A DNA stretch of 64,000 nucleotides from Galeopsis tetrahit (Eukaryota; Streptophyta; Magnoliopsida; Lamiales; Lamiaceae): NCBI GenBank assembly GCA_963675135.1, contig OY776128.1, positions 70,066,670 through 70,130,669 on the forward strand, given 5' to 3'. The notes below the pieces were generated by a model that saw only the letters and a list, made by a program, of their open reading frames with translations, was not told the DNA's origin and made no database searches. The position numbers and the translations under genes are program-made. This document shows positions 9,668 to 21,296 of the stretch, piece after piece. The number at the start of each line of letters is the position of its first letter. The first letter of the stretch is position 1.

Positions 9668-11017
9668 CAGTGTTTTCATAACCGAACCGGTGATCAAACC
9701 TGTGTAGGCACCGGTTCACGTTTCAACCGGTAAAATAAAATTTATGTATTTTATTTTAATATTTTCTATGTTATATTAAAAAATATATATATATACTTAT
9801 AAAAATCATATTTAAATAAATACAGTAAAATCATAAAATAACAAACATTAAACTAAAATAATACATATGTAAGATTTATGTACATATTGAATAGGAGTAA
9901 AATAAACATAGGAGAAAAATAACATAAAATGTAAGAGTGTTAGACTGTTATTTGTGAGATTTATGTCCCACAACGAATAAGAGTAAAAGATACATAGGAG
10001 AAAAACCATATAAAGGTAGGAGTGTTAGTAATAAACATATATGTGAGATTTATGTCCCACATCAAATATGAGTAGAAGAAACATTGGAGAAAAAATAATA
10101 TAAAGCTAGGAGTGTTAGTAATAATACATATAAATGTAAGAGGGTTAGTCATAAACACACATATATGAATAATATAAATGTAGGAGTGTTAGTAATAAAC
10201 AAATATGTGAAATCTATGTCCCACATTTTCTCCAATATAGGGGGACATATCCCACCGAATATGAGTAAAATAAATTTATGTGTTTCTCCAATATAGGGGG
10301 ACATATCCCACCGAATATGAGTAAAATAAATTTATGTGATCGAATATGAGTAAAAGAGATTTATGTGTTTCTCCAATATAGGGGGACATATTTATGTGTT
10401 TCTCCAATATAGGGGGACATATCCCACCGAATATGAGTAAAATAAATTTATGTGTTTTTCCAATATAGGGAGACATATCCCACATCGAATATGAGTAAAA
10501 TAGATTTATTTCTTTCTCCAATATAAGGGGGAAAACAAATATAATATGTGAAATTTATGTCCCACATCGAATATGAGTAAAAGAGATTTATGTGTTTCTC
10601 CAATATAGGGGGACATATCCCACATCGAATATGAGTAAAATAGATTTATGTGTTTCTCCAATATAGGGAGACATTTTCTCCAATATAAGGAGAACATATG
10701 ACTATATCCCACATTGAATATGAGTAAAAGAAATTTATGTCTTTCTCCAATATAAGGGGACATTTGATATGAGATTTATGTCCCACATTGAATATGCGTA
10801 AAAGAGATTTGTGTCTTTTTCCAATATAAAGGGTTGGATGTTAATATTTTAAAAATAAGTTTAAAATTTTAAAAAATAAAATCTGGACCGGTTCAACTGG
10901 TTTTGGGCCGGTTTGATCCGGTCCAACCGTGAAAACGGGTTTTGACCATTTTCCGGACCGGAGCTGTGACCGGTTCACGGTTGAACCGGCCGGTCCGGTC
11001 CGATTTTAAAAACAGTG
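9668..11017. mobile_element. hAT-like non-autonomous element in array unit 2
   Basis: Ends CAGTGTTTTCATAACC and GGTCCGATTTTAAAAACAGTG are inverted repeats. A perfect 8-bp duplication GTTACAAT flanks it (9660-9667 and 11018-11025). Units 3 and 4 have the uninterrupted sequence GGGTTACAATAATTAAG (38268 and 40127), so both the empty site and the target duplication are visible. Both ends carry ACCGG/CCGGT motifs. No transposase is encoded. Confidence 0.85.
9950..10830. repeat. Minisatellite inside the hAT-like element
   Basis: About a dozen imperfect copies of a 55-75 bp unit built from TTTATGTCCCACATCGAATA, TGAGTAAAA and GTTTCTCCAATATAGGG. Some copies are shortened to about 45 bp. Non-coding. 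Confidence 0.8.
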
Positions 11018-11427
11018 GTTACAATAATTAAGAAGACTCCTTGGAATTAACTATTTGACCAACACACGCATATGATTCTAATTGAGTACTAACCGTACCT
11101 GTTCATCCATCTAAATACACACGCATATCCATGTGCTTCCACCTTCATTTTTACAAATAATTCGAGTAAATGTTTTATGGAGTACAAATTAAGAAGAAAG
11201 GATCACAATTTGATAATAGGGTTTTGTTGGCTAAAAGTGAAATTCACATAATATTAAGAGGACAATATGAACATTTACTCAGAATATTGAAGTTAAAAAC
11301 ATTTTATTGTCTCATACATTAATCTCAAACACCAAATTACATTACTCTACTTACTATCTAACTAGACTTTGTAATCTTACATTTGAATAAACAATATATG
11401 ATACCAAACATGCCCTTTAGTTACAAA

Positions 11428-12385
11428 CAGGGCGGATCTATGAGTACATTGGGGTGGCCATGGCCCCTCAATTTTTAAATTTTTTTACTATTATATTTAT
11501 AATTATGAATTAATATATAATTAAATTGTAGACTTGTAGTTATATTTATTGATTAACTCCTAGTTAATTAATGTGTATATGATATTGATTGGGGCCATTG
11601 GGACTTTGAGAATTAAGTCCAAAGATAAAATCAGTTGACATTGCATAAATAAAAAAATATTAAATATTAACATGTCCACTGGCACTCAGGGCGTGAGCTT
11701 TTGTCTGTGATTGGCTGCAATGTCCATTAATTTATTCGTCATCTATGATCGAACATTTAGAGGAGTTTTGCAACGCTGCCCAGAAAATTAGGAGAAGAAA
11801 AGTGATGGGCCTAATTTGACAATGAGAGTATGGAAAGGCCGTAATGATGTAGTTTTGAACGGGAAGGCCAACACGACAGAGGAAATAGTGGATAGTATCA
11901 AATTCAGCACGTGGAAATGTACTCAATTTTGTTATAAACTCATCATTTTTATCTTTAAAAAAAAAAGTATTAAATTAAAATATTTAAATAGACCCCTAAA
12001 ATTGGAAATTGGAAAATCAATACCTATCTTTTGCATTTTAATTCCTACGGCTTCACACTAGCGTATTTAATTTTTTATTAATTTTTATACATTAATTCAT
12101 CTATTTTTAATTTCAGCTGATAGAGTTTAAATAATTTGAGCATAATTATGTATGTTTTCAATTCTACGTACAATTTCTTTTTTCATTTTTTTTAATCATA
12201 GTATATTATTTCATTATTCGAATTTATTAGATTTCACTTAATCTACATTAAAAATAATAACAAATTCACACAAGTTAGAAATATTAATATAATTAAAGTA
12301 AATGTAAAAAAAAAAAATCATATAGAAAATATATTAGTGTTAAATTTTATTTTTTGGCCCCCCTCACCTTGAATCCTGATTCCGC
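11428..12385. mobile_element. DNA-transposon-like repeat, copy 1, with a LINE fragment inside
   Basis: It begins CAGGGCGGATCTATGAGTAC followed by GGGGTGGCCATGGCCCC and ends GGCCCCCCTCACC...TTCCGC, so the ends are loosely inverted (GCGGAT versus TTCCGC; GGCCCC on both sides). A second copy in the same orientation lies at 30052-33155. The superfamily is uncertain (hAT is my guess from CAGGG); no 8-bp duplication was found. The left end cuts array block C at 11427. Confidence 0.45.
11667..11966 (+). mobile_element. LINE 3'-end fragment, copy 1
   Basis: Broken frames encode pieces of the C-terminal end of a plant LINE reverse transcriptase polyprotein (WKGRNDVVLNGKANTTEEIV...). An A-rich tail and TATTAAAT-like flanks close it. 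It is internally deleted relative to the fuller copy at 32213-32672. Confidence 0.55.
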
Positions 12386-12539
12386 TTTTAAATGGTACAT
12401 AAGGGGTGGTTCCTAGGGGACGATGCTAACAAGGCGGATATAAGAGTATACGCCTATCCCGAGAAAACATACTCGTAATATCTCACAATCTCACAGAAGC
12501 TGGAGTTTCGCCGGTCAAGCTCTCTATACGTTTGATAAT

Positions 12540-12860
12540 ATGTACAACAGTACATATTACTGTGTTCCGGTAGAGATAAGAAGACTCATTAAAGGTATTG
12601 TCAATTTTCTGGTGATGATACACAATGAGAACCGACCTAGTGTTCTCCTCGATGAACCTTAAAAAAAAGAAATTGTGGATATTATACGTGTCCACAATGA
12701 AGAATTAATGATATATGGGCTCGATATTGAGCCCATATCAATTGCAGACAAGTCCGATCGATTTTCTAAGGTTTGGAAATATACAACACTACTTATTGAA
12801 GGAATGTTTGAAGGCATAAACATTTCAGAGGATTTAGACGACCTCACGGTGCAATGTTAA
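12540..12860 (+). pseudogene. Unidentified coding fragment
   Basis: Two consecutive open stretches in one frame, separated by a TAA at about 12659, give CVPVEIRRLIKGIVNFL and then a 61-residue piece (IRVHNEELMIYGLDIEPI...) ending at a stop at 12858. The amino-acid pattern looks protein-like rather than random, and a GT follows soon after, but I do not recognise the family. No partner exons are evident. It may be a captured or decayed gene piece. Confidence 0.3.
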
Positions 12861-13109
12861 ATTATGTAGGGTAAGTGTATTATTATTTTTTATATTTTTA
12901 ATTTATTTATATTTATTATTGAATTGATTCTAATCTTTAATCTATTTGTAATTTGTAGATATATTGACGACGACATGGAATTCCATCTGGGGCATATGAG
13001 AAGTAGTGAATGAGAAAGTGCACCAAAGGTAAAATTTCAAGTAATTTATTAACAGAGTACTTCAATGCAATTAAGGGTTGTCTGGACTCGAGTGTATGTT
13101 GTGCACTCT

Positions 13110-13580
13110 AGTCCATGTTGCACTTTTCAGTTGTACTGACTTGCACTATTTTATGATTTACATTTTTTGGTAAAATGGTATTGCACTTTTCAATTATTAA
13201 ACTGTATAATAATATTTTAATTTATTTATAGTGACTTACACTTTTTAGTAATATTGTGTTGCATTTTTCAGTTTAATAACTTACATTTTTCATTAAAAAT
13301 TGTGATACTGATTTGCACTTTTTAATAATATTGCACTTTTCAGTAAAAAATTTGTTGCATTTTCAGTTATAGACACTTACACTTAGTTATATGGACTTAC
13401 ACTTTTCATTAATATTGTGGTGCTCTTTTCTTTTCAGTAATACCGACTTGCACATATCAAAAATTTCGTATTTCACTTTTAGTTATACTAACTTATACTT
13501 TTAGTAAATATGGAGTTGCACTTTTTTGTTATATCGACTTACATTTTTTTAGTAATTTTGTGTTGCACTTTTTATTGAAT
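13110..13580. repeat. Degenerate minisatellite, TTGCACTTTTCAGT type
   Basis: At least ten imperfect units of about 28-55 bp built from TTGCACTTTTCAGT, ATATTGTG and GACTTACACTTTT. No open reading frame of note. Confidence 0.7.
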
Positions 13581-14365
13581 AAAAAATTTCCTTAAAAATT
13601 TAATTTAAATGGAGAGTGTGTATATTTTTAAGTAAAAACAAAAAAAAAAAAAAGGTAAAAAAATAAATTAAATAAAAAGAAACAAAAAAAAAGCAAAAAA
13701 AATGAAAGAAAATGAAGAAATAAAAAGAGCTATTGTCATGTAATTATTTTTATAATAATAATAATAATAAAAAATTGGATTAGGGTGTACAACATGTACT
13801 CAAAATGTATACTAGACTAAACCTACAATTAAATATATGGGAAACCATAATGAGTGGATAACATCAAATGCTTCCATGCTGGTAGGGGTAGTTACACGGA
13901 TGTTAACCGTAACTCATTGATTGTGAATACTGAATTACGTGTGTGAGGAATGTAGCCACACACCTAAGTGAAAACATACTTCCTCCTAAACATATTTAGA
14001 TACAAATATAACTTCATTTGCCCCCAATTGGAAGAAATTGACCTGGAATGTAGGCTGATGAAGGCATTCCACAAACCGATAATTTCATTCTATAAGGGCC
14101 TATGCAAAATAAATAAATATGATTCTTAATATTCATGTATTTTATTTGGTATTTATATATATAATAATTGTGTGGAAGTGTTAATTTAACTATTCAAATT
14201 TAATTGTTTCAGGAGATTGACACGAGTTTGCTGAGTTTATGTTTCAGGATATTGGCACGAGTTTGCTTCTCGGAGTTTAGCAATGTTTGCTTTGTTTTAG
14301 GTCCTCTTCATTGTTGTTGCTTTGTTTGTTTTAGGTCCTTTTTCATTGTTGTTCATTGTTGTTGC
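13581..14365. other. Spacer, no gene seen
   Basis: A-rich run and an ATA microsatellite at 13755-13770, then mixed sequence. No element termini or convincing coding sequence. Confidence 0.5.
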
Positions 14366-15007
14366 CAGTGACGGAGCCAGGAATTTTCGGTAGGGGGGCC
14401 CGATTATCATTATTATAAAGATAAAAAAATGTATTTATTATACTTATCGAAATTTCTTATAATAAAATTGTAAATACATTTCATTCCATTAAATCAAATC
14501 ATCAAGTTAATTTACTTTCATTGTATTTTGTAAGATGTTTTGATAGTCCGCACTCAAAATGAAGCCGAGTAATATAAAAATTGTTAAAATATTAATATCC
14601 AATATAATAAAATATAATATATTAATGTGTTCCAATATTCTATATTATACAATATAATAATTTTAAATATAAATGTACAAAAAATTTAAAACACTAAACT
14701 ATTTTTATTTTTTAAAAAATTCAATACTAAAATATTGTTCAATTTTAAAGACATTCTTGTGAATCTTAGCAAAACTTTAGACAATAATTTTAAATATACT
14801 ATTAATCTATATTATTGACTTTATTAAAAAAAAAACGGAGCAGCTTCAAAATCATCATTTATTTACTCAAATTGTCAATAATTTTATTCATATACAAATA
14901 TATATCATTATTTTAAAAAGAAAAAGATTATTATATATATAATAAAATAAAATAAAAAATGGTGGGGGGCCACTGGCCCCTCTGGGCCCAGTGTGGCTCC
15001 GTCTATG
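14366..15007. mobile_element. hAT-type MITE, second member
   Basis: Ends CAGTGACGGAGCC and GGCTCCGTCTATG with a perfect 8-bp duplication GTTGTTGC (14358-14365 and 15008-15015). It matches 4502-5007 near both termini, including the GGGGGGCC blocks, but has a different AT-rich middle and lacks the inserted Stowaway. Confidence 0.85.
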
Positions 15008-15015
15008 GTTGTTGC

Positions 15016-15725
15016 TATTTTCTATTTATGCAAAAATACTTGGTGATTTATGGGTTGTTGAAATTGTCTGGTCTCGGTGATTCATGGGCTTATGTGCAAT
15101 GGATTCAAGTCCTTTTAATCCCTGCTAACTGTGAATGAAAGTGAAATGCTTCAAACCACAACTCGAAAACTGAAGTACAAAAAGAGTTATCATTGATAAC
15201 GTAACCTAAGTTAATAATAAAGAGGCATCAGATAACTTATGACAAGAGCATGCTAATAAAATCAACATACAAATCGATAAAATTGGAGTGGTCACGTAAT
15301 ATAGACAAGCAACCTAGTCTATATTTGGATTTGTGGATTCGTCTTCGTGTGGATATTAGATATAAATGGAGTATTAGATTTTATATACACTCAGGTGTAC
15401 ACCTGAGTTCAGTTCAGGTGTACGATTTATTTCCTAAAAAAAAAAAATATTAAATGTTATTTAGCAGAATTAAGAAACTCAAAACTCGTGTTAATGGTTT
15501 GACTGAAAGTTTTGATCAAGACTAGGTCATATCTTGGAATGATTAATTGTTACTTAGCAGAATTAAGAAACTCGTGTTGGTTTGACTGAAAGTTTTGATC
15601 AAGAGTTTTATTGTTAAATTGTTTGTTTGAGACTTAGAACTAGTTTTGTCATTTTGTTTAAAAATACTAATCTCAACACATAGTTATCTTACTTTAAATT
15701 TGAGACCTATGACTAGTTTCTGCAG
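15016..15725. other. Spacer with a short duplicated segment
   Basis: A segment containing TTAGCAGAATTAAGAAACTC and GGTTTGACTGAAAGTTTTGA occurs twice (about 15460-15520 and 15545-15605). A GGTGTACACC palindrome lies at 15390-15400, of the type clustered at 29.5-29.9 kb. No gene seen. Confidence 0.5.
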
Positions 15726-15992
15726 ATGGCATCTCCGGACGTTCAGACCATGTACAAGCATTCTGTTTCGAAAGAAAATCACGATTCTGAGCTTGTGAGG
15801 ATTCGACTTCGGATAGGAGAAATCCTAGTAATTCTCGGTGAAACACATGATGCATACTACGTCGACACTGATGATGAACTACACACTTTATTTCAGTCCA
15901 ATTTCCATGGAAGGCTTTCGGTGAATGTTGCCCGCGTTACTATACACAGGCAATTGAGTATGCACGCGCTCGTCTGGGCATGTCGAACGTAA
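15726..15992 (+). CDS. Hypothetical 88-residue reading frame, possible gene fragment
   Basis: An ATG-started frame follows directly on an acceptor-like TTTCTGCAG, so it may be an exon. The product is soluble-looking, rich in charged residues, with no signal peptide, membrane segment or motif I recognise. The region differs in base composition from its AT-rich surroundings, which favours real or once-real coding sequence. No flanking exons could be assigned. Confidence 0.3.
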   Translation: MASPDVQTMYKHSVSKENHDSELVRIRLRIGEILVILGETHDAYYVDTDDELHTLFQSNFHGRLSVNVARVTIHRQLSMHALVWACRT

Positions 15993-16074
15993 TCCCCGTT
16001 TTTAGATTTGACTTTATCTACAATATGCATATGAGTGTATATTGAGGTCTAATGTATTTTTCGCTAAATATTGA

Positions 16075-16875
16075 TGTCGATATCGATATCGTTCAACCGT
16101 AGTGTAAAATTGGACGGGAATCGGGAAATATCGCGGATATATCGCACAATATCGCAAAATCTGAAAAAATCGCAAACTTATTTAAAATTTTATTTTTATA
16201 TGTATGAAATTATACTTTTTATTTTATTTTTAATAGTGCAAGAAAATATATTCTCAATTTACCTAATATATTTAATAATTTTTTTAAACATATGAATGAT
16301 ATGTGCATAATTATATCTTAAATTACTATAATGTGATGAGTTAGTATCAATGTTGTTTGGACAAATATGTCATTTCACCTACTAGATTTGAACCTATAGC
16401 TCATCATTTTGATATTATTTGTATTTTATCATGTATATTTAATCATTTTGTATTGTAGTGTGTTGTCAATTAGTTTTCGTCAGCCAATATTTAATTGTAT
16501 TTAATCAATGTTGTTTGGACAGAGATGTTATTTCACCTACTATATTTGAACCTCATAGTCATCATTTTGATATTAATTGTATTTTATTTTATATATTTAA
16601 TCATTTTGTATTGTACTATGTTGTCAATTAATTTTAGCCAGTCAGTATTTATATGAGTTTTTATCTATATGTTTGTTTTAAACATATAATTTTATTGATT
16701 TTTTAATGGAATACATGCATAATAGTATGTTATAATAATTTCTAAAATTACATGTTAAATTTCTAAGATTTTAATAAGATTTCCGTCATTTTTTTAATTT
16801 TTTTGCGATATCGATATATCCGGCGATATATCCGTAAAATTAAGGTTGCGATATTTGTTGCGATAACTATATTTT
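16075..16875. mobile_element. Possible non-autonomous element with ATATCG-rich ends
   Basis: Both edges are packed with ATATCG/CGATAT motifs (16075-16160 and 16805-16870), and the middle holds two direct copies of a segment of about 155 bp (from about 16348 and 16505) sharing TCAATGTTGTTTGGACA and TTTCACCTACTA. Exact termini and target duplication were not resolved. Confidence 0.35.
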
Positions 16876-17419
16876 CATCCTTGGTTTTAACTACACTTTG
16901 TGTGGGCTGGAATCCAAGACTGTGGGATCATACTGATACAATTCCAAACGTATATGCACAACTTACTTTGGATTTTTGAAGGGTTCTGTCTTGTTTTAGT
17001 GATGTCTATTACCTCATATGAGTTACATTACATATACTCCTATATTTCCTGTTATTTCATCTAGCTTTCATAATATACTTAGTTTTTTCTTCAATTTGCA
17101 ATTCATTTATTTTGGAATCTTAATCGACAGATTCAGCTGGGTCTATAAGTTTGTTTAGCCTAGGAATATTTTGGAGTAAGATAGCTTTATTTAATTGTAT
17201 GAACAATTTAAAAATATTGAACATGCATGTGTGAATAATTGTGCCCATACGTAAATGATCCTATGGTGATACTGACACATTTCATTTTAAAGTTGATTTA
17301 TTTCAAAATTCGTTTATTATATTCATTGGTTGTAAGGAATTTTTGATGAAAGGAAACGTTTTAGAATATATAATACTAGCAAGCAAGCAATTGTAAACTT
17401 CAGGTATGAGTATATTATT

Positions 17420-17960
17420 TGATTGTGTAGACGATGATGGTTTTGGCAAAGGAACTAGTCTTGCTTTTGGTTATGATCATGTGCATATGATGATTATATG
17501 GTATCTGTGTTTTCTAATTATCAAATAATAGTTTATAGTATGAGGTCCAACTATTGGAAGGTTTTGTGCAACTGGCCGGGTGGTGATGCGTCTCGTTGGC
17601 CCGACCACTTTCTAAGATGTTGCTTCCGATGAGTTTGTTGAGTTGTCTCTCCCTAATTTTGAGGGTTCTAATGTTACCGTTGTTGTCAATGTTGAGATTA
17701 TAGATGGTTATGTTGCTTTGTGCTGTAGGTATAACACTCACTTGGATGTGTGGGTAATGAAATAATATGGGATCGGAGAATCATGGATTAAGCAGCTTTG
17801 TCTGCCCCTTTTTCAGAATTTGGATCAGTACTTTATCCCTTTCCAACCCTGCCCATTGTTATTATTTGGAGATGAGAGGATTTTAATTAAATATTTACTG
17901 CCTCGCTTTTGTCTATTTTGTTATAATTTTTGTATTGATTTCATGTTCCACTCGATCCTG
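17420..17960 (+). pseudogene. F-box protein fragment (F-box-associated domain), decayed
   Basis: Pieces in different frames resemble the F-box-associated interaction domain of plant F-box proteins: DDYMVSVFSNYQ and VYSMRSNYWKVL near 17490-17560, then YNTHLDVWVMK near 17730, then ESWIKQLCLPLFQN near 17780. Frameshifts and a stop (TAA after WVMK) break it. The N-terminal F-box motif was not found upstream. Such domains provide substrate recognition in SCF ubiquitin ligases; this copy should not be functional. Confidence 0.55.
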
Positions 17961-18121
17961 GTGAAGGACTTTGATTGTGAGTTCGGTTATTGCAAGTTGC
18001 GTCACCTAAATCGAGATTGAAAACGTGATCAACCTCAATAGGAGTAGCATTTTATTTTTTGGTTAAGATGTGATTAGGAGAGCCAATTACTCCACTTAAT
18101 TTGGAAATAAATTAAATAATA

Positions 18122-18392
18122 CTCCCTCCGTCCCAGGATTGTTTGCACCATTTTATGGGCACTCAAACTAAGAAAAATGTGTAATGAGTGGAGTGTTAAG
18201 GGGTAATTTTGTAACTTTTATGAATAAAGTAAAGTAAATGATTGGATTGAGGGTAAAAGTAATGGCAATTTGTGTAAATACGTGGATATTGTGAGGGTGA
18301 GGTTTATGAAAAAGTTTCCTTTTTGGGTAGTGCAAACAATTGGGGGACGGACGAATAAGGAAAGAGGGCAAATAATTGTGGGACAAAGGGAG
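18122..18392. mobile_element. Stowaway MITE
   Basis: Inverted termini CTCCCTCCGTCCCAGGATTG and TGTGGGACAAAGGGAG, flanked by TA on each side (18120-18121 and 18393-18394). Non-coding, 271 bp, typical of Stowaway. Confidence 0.85.
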
Positions 18393-18690
18393 TACTAATT
18401 TAAAAGAAGAGCTAATTTTTTGACATTATAAATAGCCAGCTCCTTAAAATGATAGTTGCACTCTCAGGTTCGATCACTCTCTCCCTCGATCTCTCTCACT
18501 CTCACATGTTCGATCTCTCTCTCTCTCGTTCTATCTATTTAGGTTTAGTCTGACTTAAACAAGGTCTTAAGGGATTACTAATCTCTTCTGTAACAAATTT
18601 CATTTTCTTTAGTTGGATTTGAAACGTAATCAGGAAACCTAAACCCTAATCAGGAAACCTAACAAATTTAGGATTAAATGTCTTGATCAG
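18393..18690. other. Left flank of the retrotransposon array with small duplications
   Basis: AATCAGGAAACCTAA occurs twice here, and the segment AACAAATTTCATTTTCTTTA with what follows (TTGGATTTGAAACGT) also lies just right of the array at 29439. The array thus inserted into a locally duplicated site. TC-rich run at 18475-18535. Confidence 0.6.
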
Positions 18691-18973
18691 TGTTGGGTCT
18701 AATCGTCGTCTCCGTTGGGATGAGATCGACACAGGCTCAGGCACCTGGGATTGGGATAAGTAGAGAAGGGACCAAGTTTATACGGTAACTCTCCACACTT
18801 AAGTCTTTCACACTTAACTCTCCGTTGTACTTCACAAAGAGAAAGAAGAAAGAACTATTCCAATTAGACTTGAGTGGGAGGTTGCCTTAGATATAAACAA
18901 CTAGGGCAACAAGTTGGCTACGGGCCTTTTGTGTTAAGGCCTTGGGCCAAAACACTTGGGCCTAAGCCCAACA
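18691..18973 (-). repeat. LTR 1 of the Copia array (outer, 3' side)
   Basis: 283 bp, bounded by TGTTGGG and CCCAACA. It differs from LTR 5 at one noted position (G at the base matching 29396). TSD ATCAG precedes it. Confidence 0.9.
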
Positions 18974-19285
18974 GATTCTCCACCTTTTTGGCCATCCCCT
19001 CTACGATCCAAATATCCACAGGTCTTCATCATCGCCTTTAACACACACACACTCACATAGCACACACAACACACGCATAGCACACATAACACCTATTACA
19101 ATCACATTGCACCTGCAAAAGCAAAAACACAAAGTTTATACAAGGCATTAATAGCAAATGCAAAGTAAGCTATCAAGAGAAACACAAACAAACACGTTGG
19201 ACACAAAGTGCACACACAATAACAGTTTAGACACACAAGTCAAAAAACACAAAACAGAATGAACATAGAGGCTGCAAAAACAATT

Positions 19286-20941
19286 TTAATCAATGGAATC
19301 AAAATTCAAAGTTCTCATGCAAGACCTATGTTTTTCAACAGAAAGGCACTTGGTGCCCATATCAGCAGGATTAAACTCAGAAGCAATTTTCTCAAGATCA
19401 ATAATGTCCTTTTCAATTATATCACGTACAAAATGGTATTTAACATCAACGTGTTTAGTTCTTTCATGGTATACAGGATTCTTACACAATTGAATAGCAG
19501 ATTGACTATCAGAAAATACAACCACTTCACCTTCAAGTAAACCAATTTCAGAAATAAGACCTTTCAACCAAATGGCCTCTTTAGCAGCCTCAGTTATAGC
19601 AATATATTCAGATTCAGTTGTAGATAAAGCAACAACATGTTGTAACTGAGATTTCCAGCTTATACAAGAACCACATAGGGTGAACACATAAGAAGTGGTA
19701 GATTTTCTATTATCTCTATCATTAGCATAGTTAGAATCCACATACCCAACAAGTCTCACACCATTTGCACATTTAGAAAATTTAAGACATACCTCCATCG
19801 TACCCTTAAGGTACTTAAGTAGCCACTTCAAAGCCTCCCAATGAGGCATACCTGGATTAGACATATATCTACTCAAGCAACTAACAGAATATGCAATATC
19901 AGGTCTAGTGCTTACCATGAGATACATCACAGATCCAATGGCATTGGAGTAGGGCACACTTTTCATCTCATCACTTTCAGACTTCGTCATGGGAGACTGA
20001 GTCTTACTTAACACAAAATGGGCAGCAAGAGGAACATTCACAGATTTAGCAGATGACATAGAGAATTTACTCAAAACCTTATCCACATATGAAATTTGAC
20101 CAAGCAAAAGAATATGCTTTTTCCTATCTCTTTCTATATGCATGCCTAAGATCTTCTTAGCATCACCAAGGTCTTTCATGTCAAATTTATCATAAAGGCA
20201 CTTTTGAACATGCTCAACAGTTTTAACACAAGGACTAACAAGAAGCATGTCATCCACATATATGAGCAAGAAAAAAGGCACAGAAGCACTTTCCTTAAAG
20301 TACAAGCAAGGATCAAAAGAGCTTCTCTTAAGTTTCAAAGACATCATGCACTCATCAAATTTCTTATTCCACTGCCTAGGAGATTGTTTCAATCCATACA
20401 AAGACTTACGAAGGAGACACACATGTTCAGGGTTCTTAGGATCAACAAATCCTTCAGGTTGTCTCATGTAAATCTTTTTATCCAAATCACCATGCAAGAA
20501 TGCTGTTTTCACATCCATTTGTTTAAGTTCCCAATTAAAATGAGCCACAAGAGCAAGCATTATGCGAACAGTGGTAAATTTGACAACAGGAGCAAAGATT
20601 TCAGTGTAATCTATCCCCTCTTTTTGAGTAAAACCCTTAGCCACTAATCTGGCCTTAAATCTAACATTTTCAGTTTCATCTTTAACCTTAAATAACCACT
20701 TACAATCCACAACAGAACAATGCATAGGTTTAGGTACAAGATTCCAAGTTTGGTTAACATGTAAGGATTTCATCTCTTCTTTCATAGCATTTAACCATTT
20801 AACTGAATTTTTAGACTTTAAAGCTTGATCATACGATTTAGGCTCATCATGGCAAGACTCAAAAGCATTAAAAGCATGCATATCAATGTGGAAGTTATCA
20901 AATCTAGCAGGTTGCCTAATATTTCTCCAAAATTTACCCAC
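19286..20941 (-). CDS. Copia reverse transcriptase-RNase H polyprotein fragment, unit 1
   Basis: 551 codons, Ty1/Copia family. Reverse transcriptase occupies about residues 45-300, with MDVKTAFLHGDL at 142-153 and the catalytic YVDD at 228-231; RNase H occupies about 395-510, with D402, E445 and D478 as likely acidic catalytic residues. These enzymes copy retrotransposon RNA into DNA in cytoplasmic particles. Gag, protease and integrase are absent: the frame begins right after a GC-rich leader. It opens with GTG, nine codons downstream of a TGA; the first in-frame ATG is residue 21, and the 370-nt leader contains no ATG, so efficient translation is doubtful. The product would depend on other elements for integration. 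Confidence 0.85.
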   Translation of the reverse strand: MGKFWRNIRQPARFDNFHIDMHAFNAFESCHDEPKSYDQALKSKNSVKWLNAMKEEMKSLHVNQTWNLVPKPMHCSVVDCKWLFKVKDETENVRFKARLVAKGFTQKEGIDYTEIFAPVVKFTTVRIMLALVAHFNWELKQMDVKTAFLHGDLDKKIYMRQPEGFVDPKNPEHVCLLRKSLYGLKQSPRQWNKKFDECMMSLKLKRSSFDPCLYFKESASVPFFLLIYVDDMLLVSPCVKTVEHVQKCLYDKFDMKDLGDAKKILGMHIERDRKKHILLLGQISYVDKVLSKFSMSSAKSVNVPLAAHFVLSKTQSPMTKSESDEMKSVPYSNAIGSVMYLMVSTRPDIAYSVSCLSRYMSNPGMPHWEALKWLLKYLKGTMEVCLKFSKCANGVRLVGYVDSNYANDRDNRKSTTSYVFTLCGSCISWKSQLQHVVALSTTESEYIAITEAAKEAIWLKGLISEIGLLEGEVVVFSDSQSAIQLCKNPVYHERTKHVDVKYHFVRDIIEKDIIDLEKIASEFNPADMGTKCLSVEKHRSCMRTLNFDSID

Positions 20942-21296
20942 GGCAGTGCGGCGCGAGGGGCGGCGGCTTCAGAGGCTTCAGGCGACAGGCGGAGGCGGCG
21001 CTTCTGCAGAGGCGATCGGCGACAGCGGCGGCGGCGCTTCTGCAGAGGCGATCGGCGACAGCGGCGGCTGCGCTTCTGCGGGGCGATCGGCGGCAGCGGC
21101 GGCGGATGTCGAAGCGAGCAAGGGCGACGCGAGTCCAGGCGGTCGGCGCTAATGATGCAGGGACGGACGGCGGCGGCGGCCGCTAGGGTTCCGCCACGGA
21201 GGCGGCGGCGGCGCTACTGCGGGAATGGGCGGCGGCGGCTAGGTTTCCGCCACAGAGGAGGCGGCGTCACAGAGACGGTGGCAAACGACGACCCGT
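20942..21296 (-). other. GC-rich leader of the Copia derivative, unit 1
   Basis: Very GC-rich non-coding leader between primer-binding site and reverse transcriptase. It contains two to three tandem copies of a roughly 33-bp unit (GGCGATCGGCGACAGCGG, CTTCTGCAGA). The abrupt step from this leader into the AT-rich reverse transcriptase at 20941 looks like a deletion junction that removed gag through integrase. Confidence 0.6.

Noticed and set aside
9950..10830. CRISPR-like spaced repeats
   Set aside because: Units vary in length, have no unique spacers, and sit inside a hAT-like element in plant DNA.
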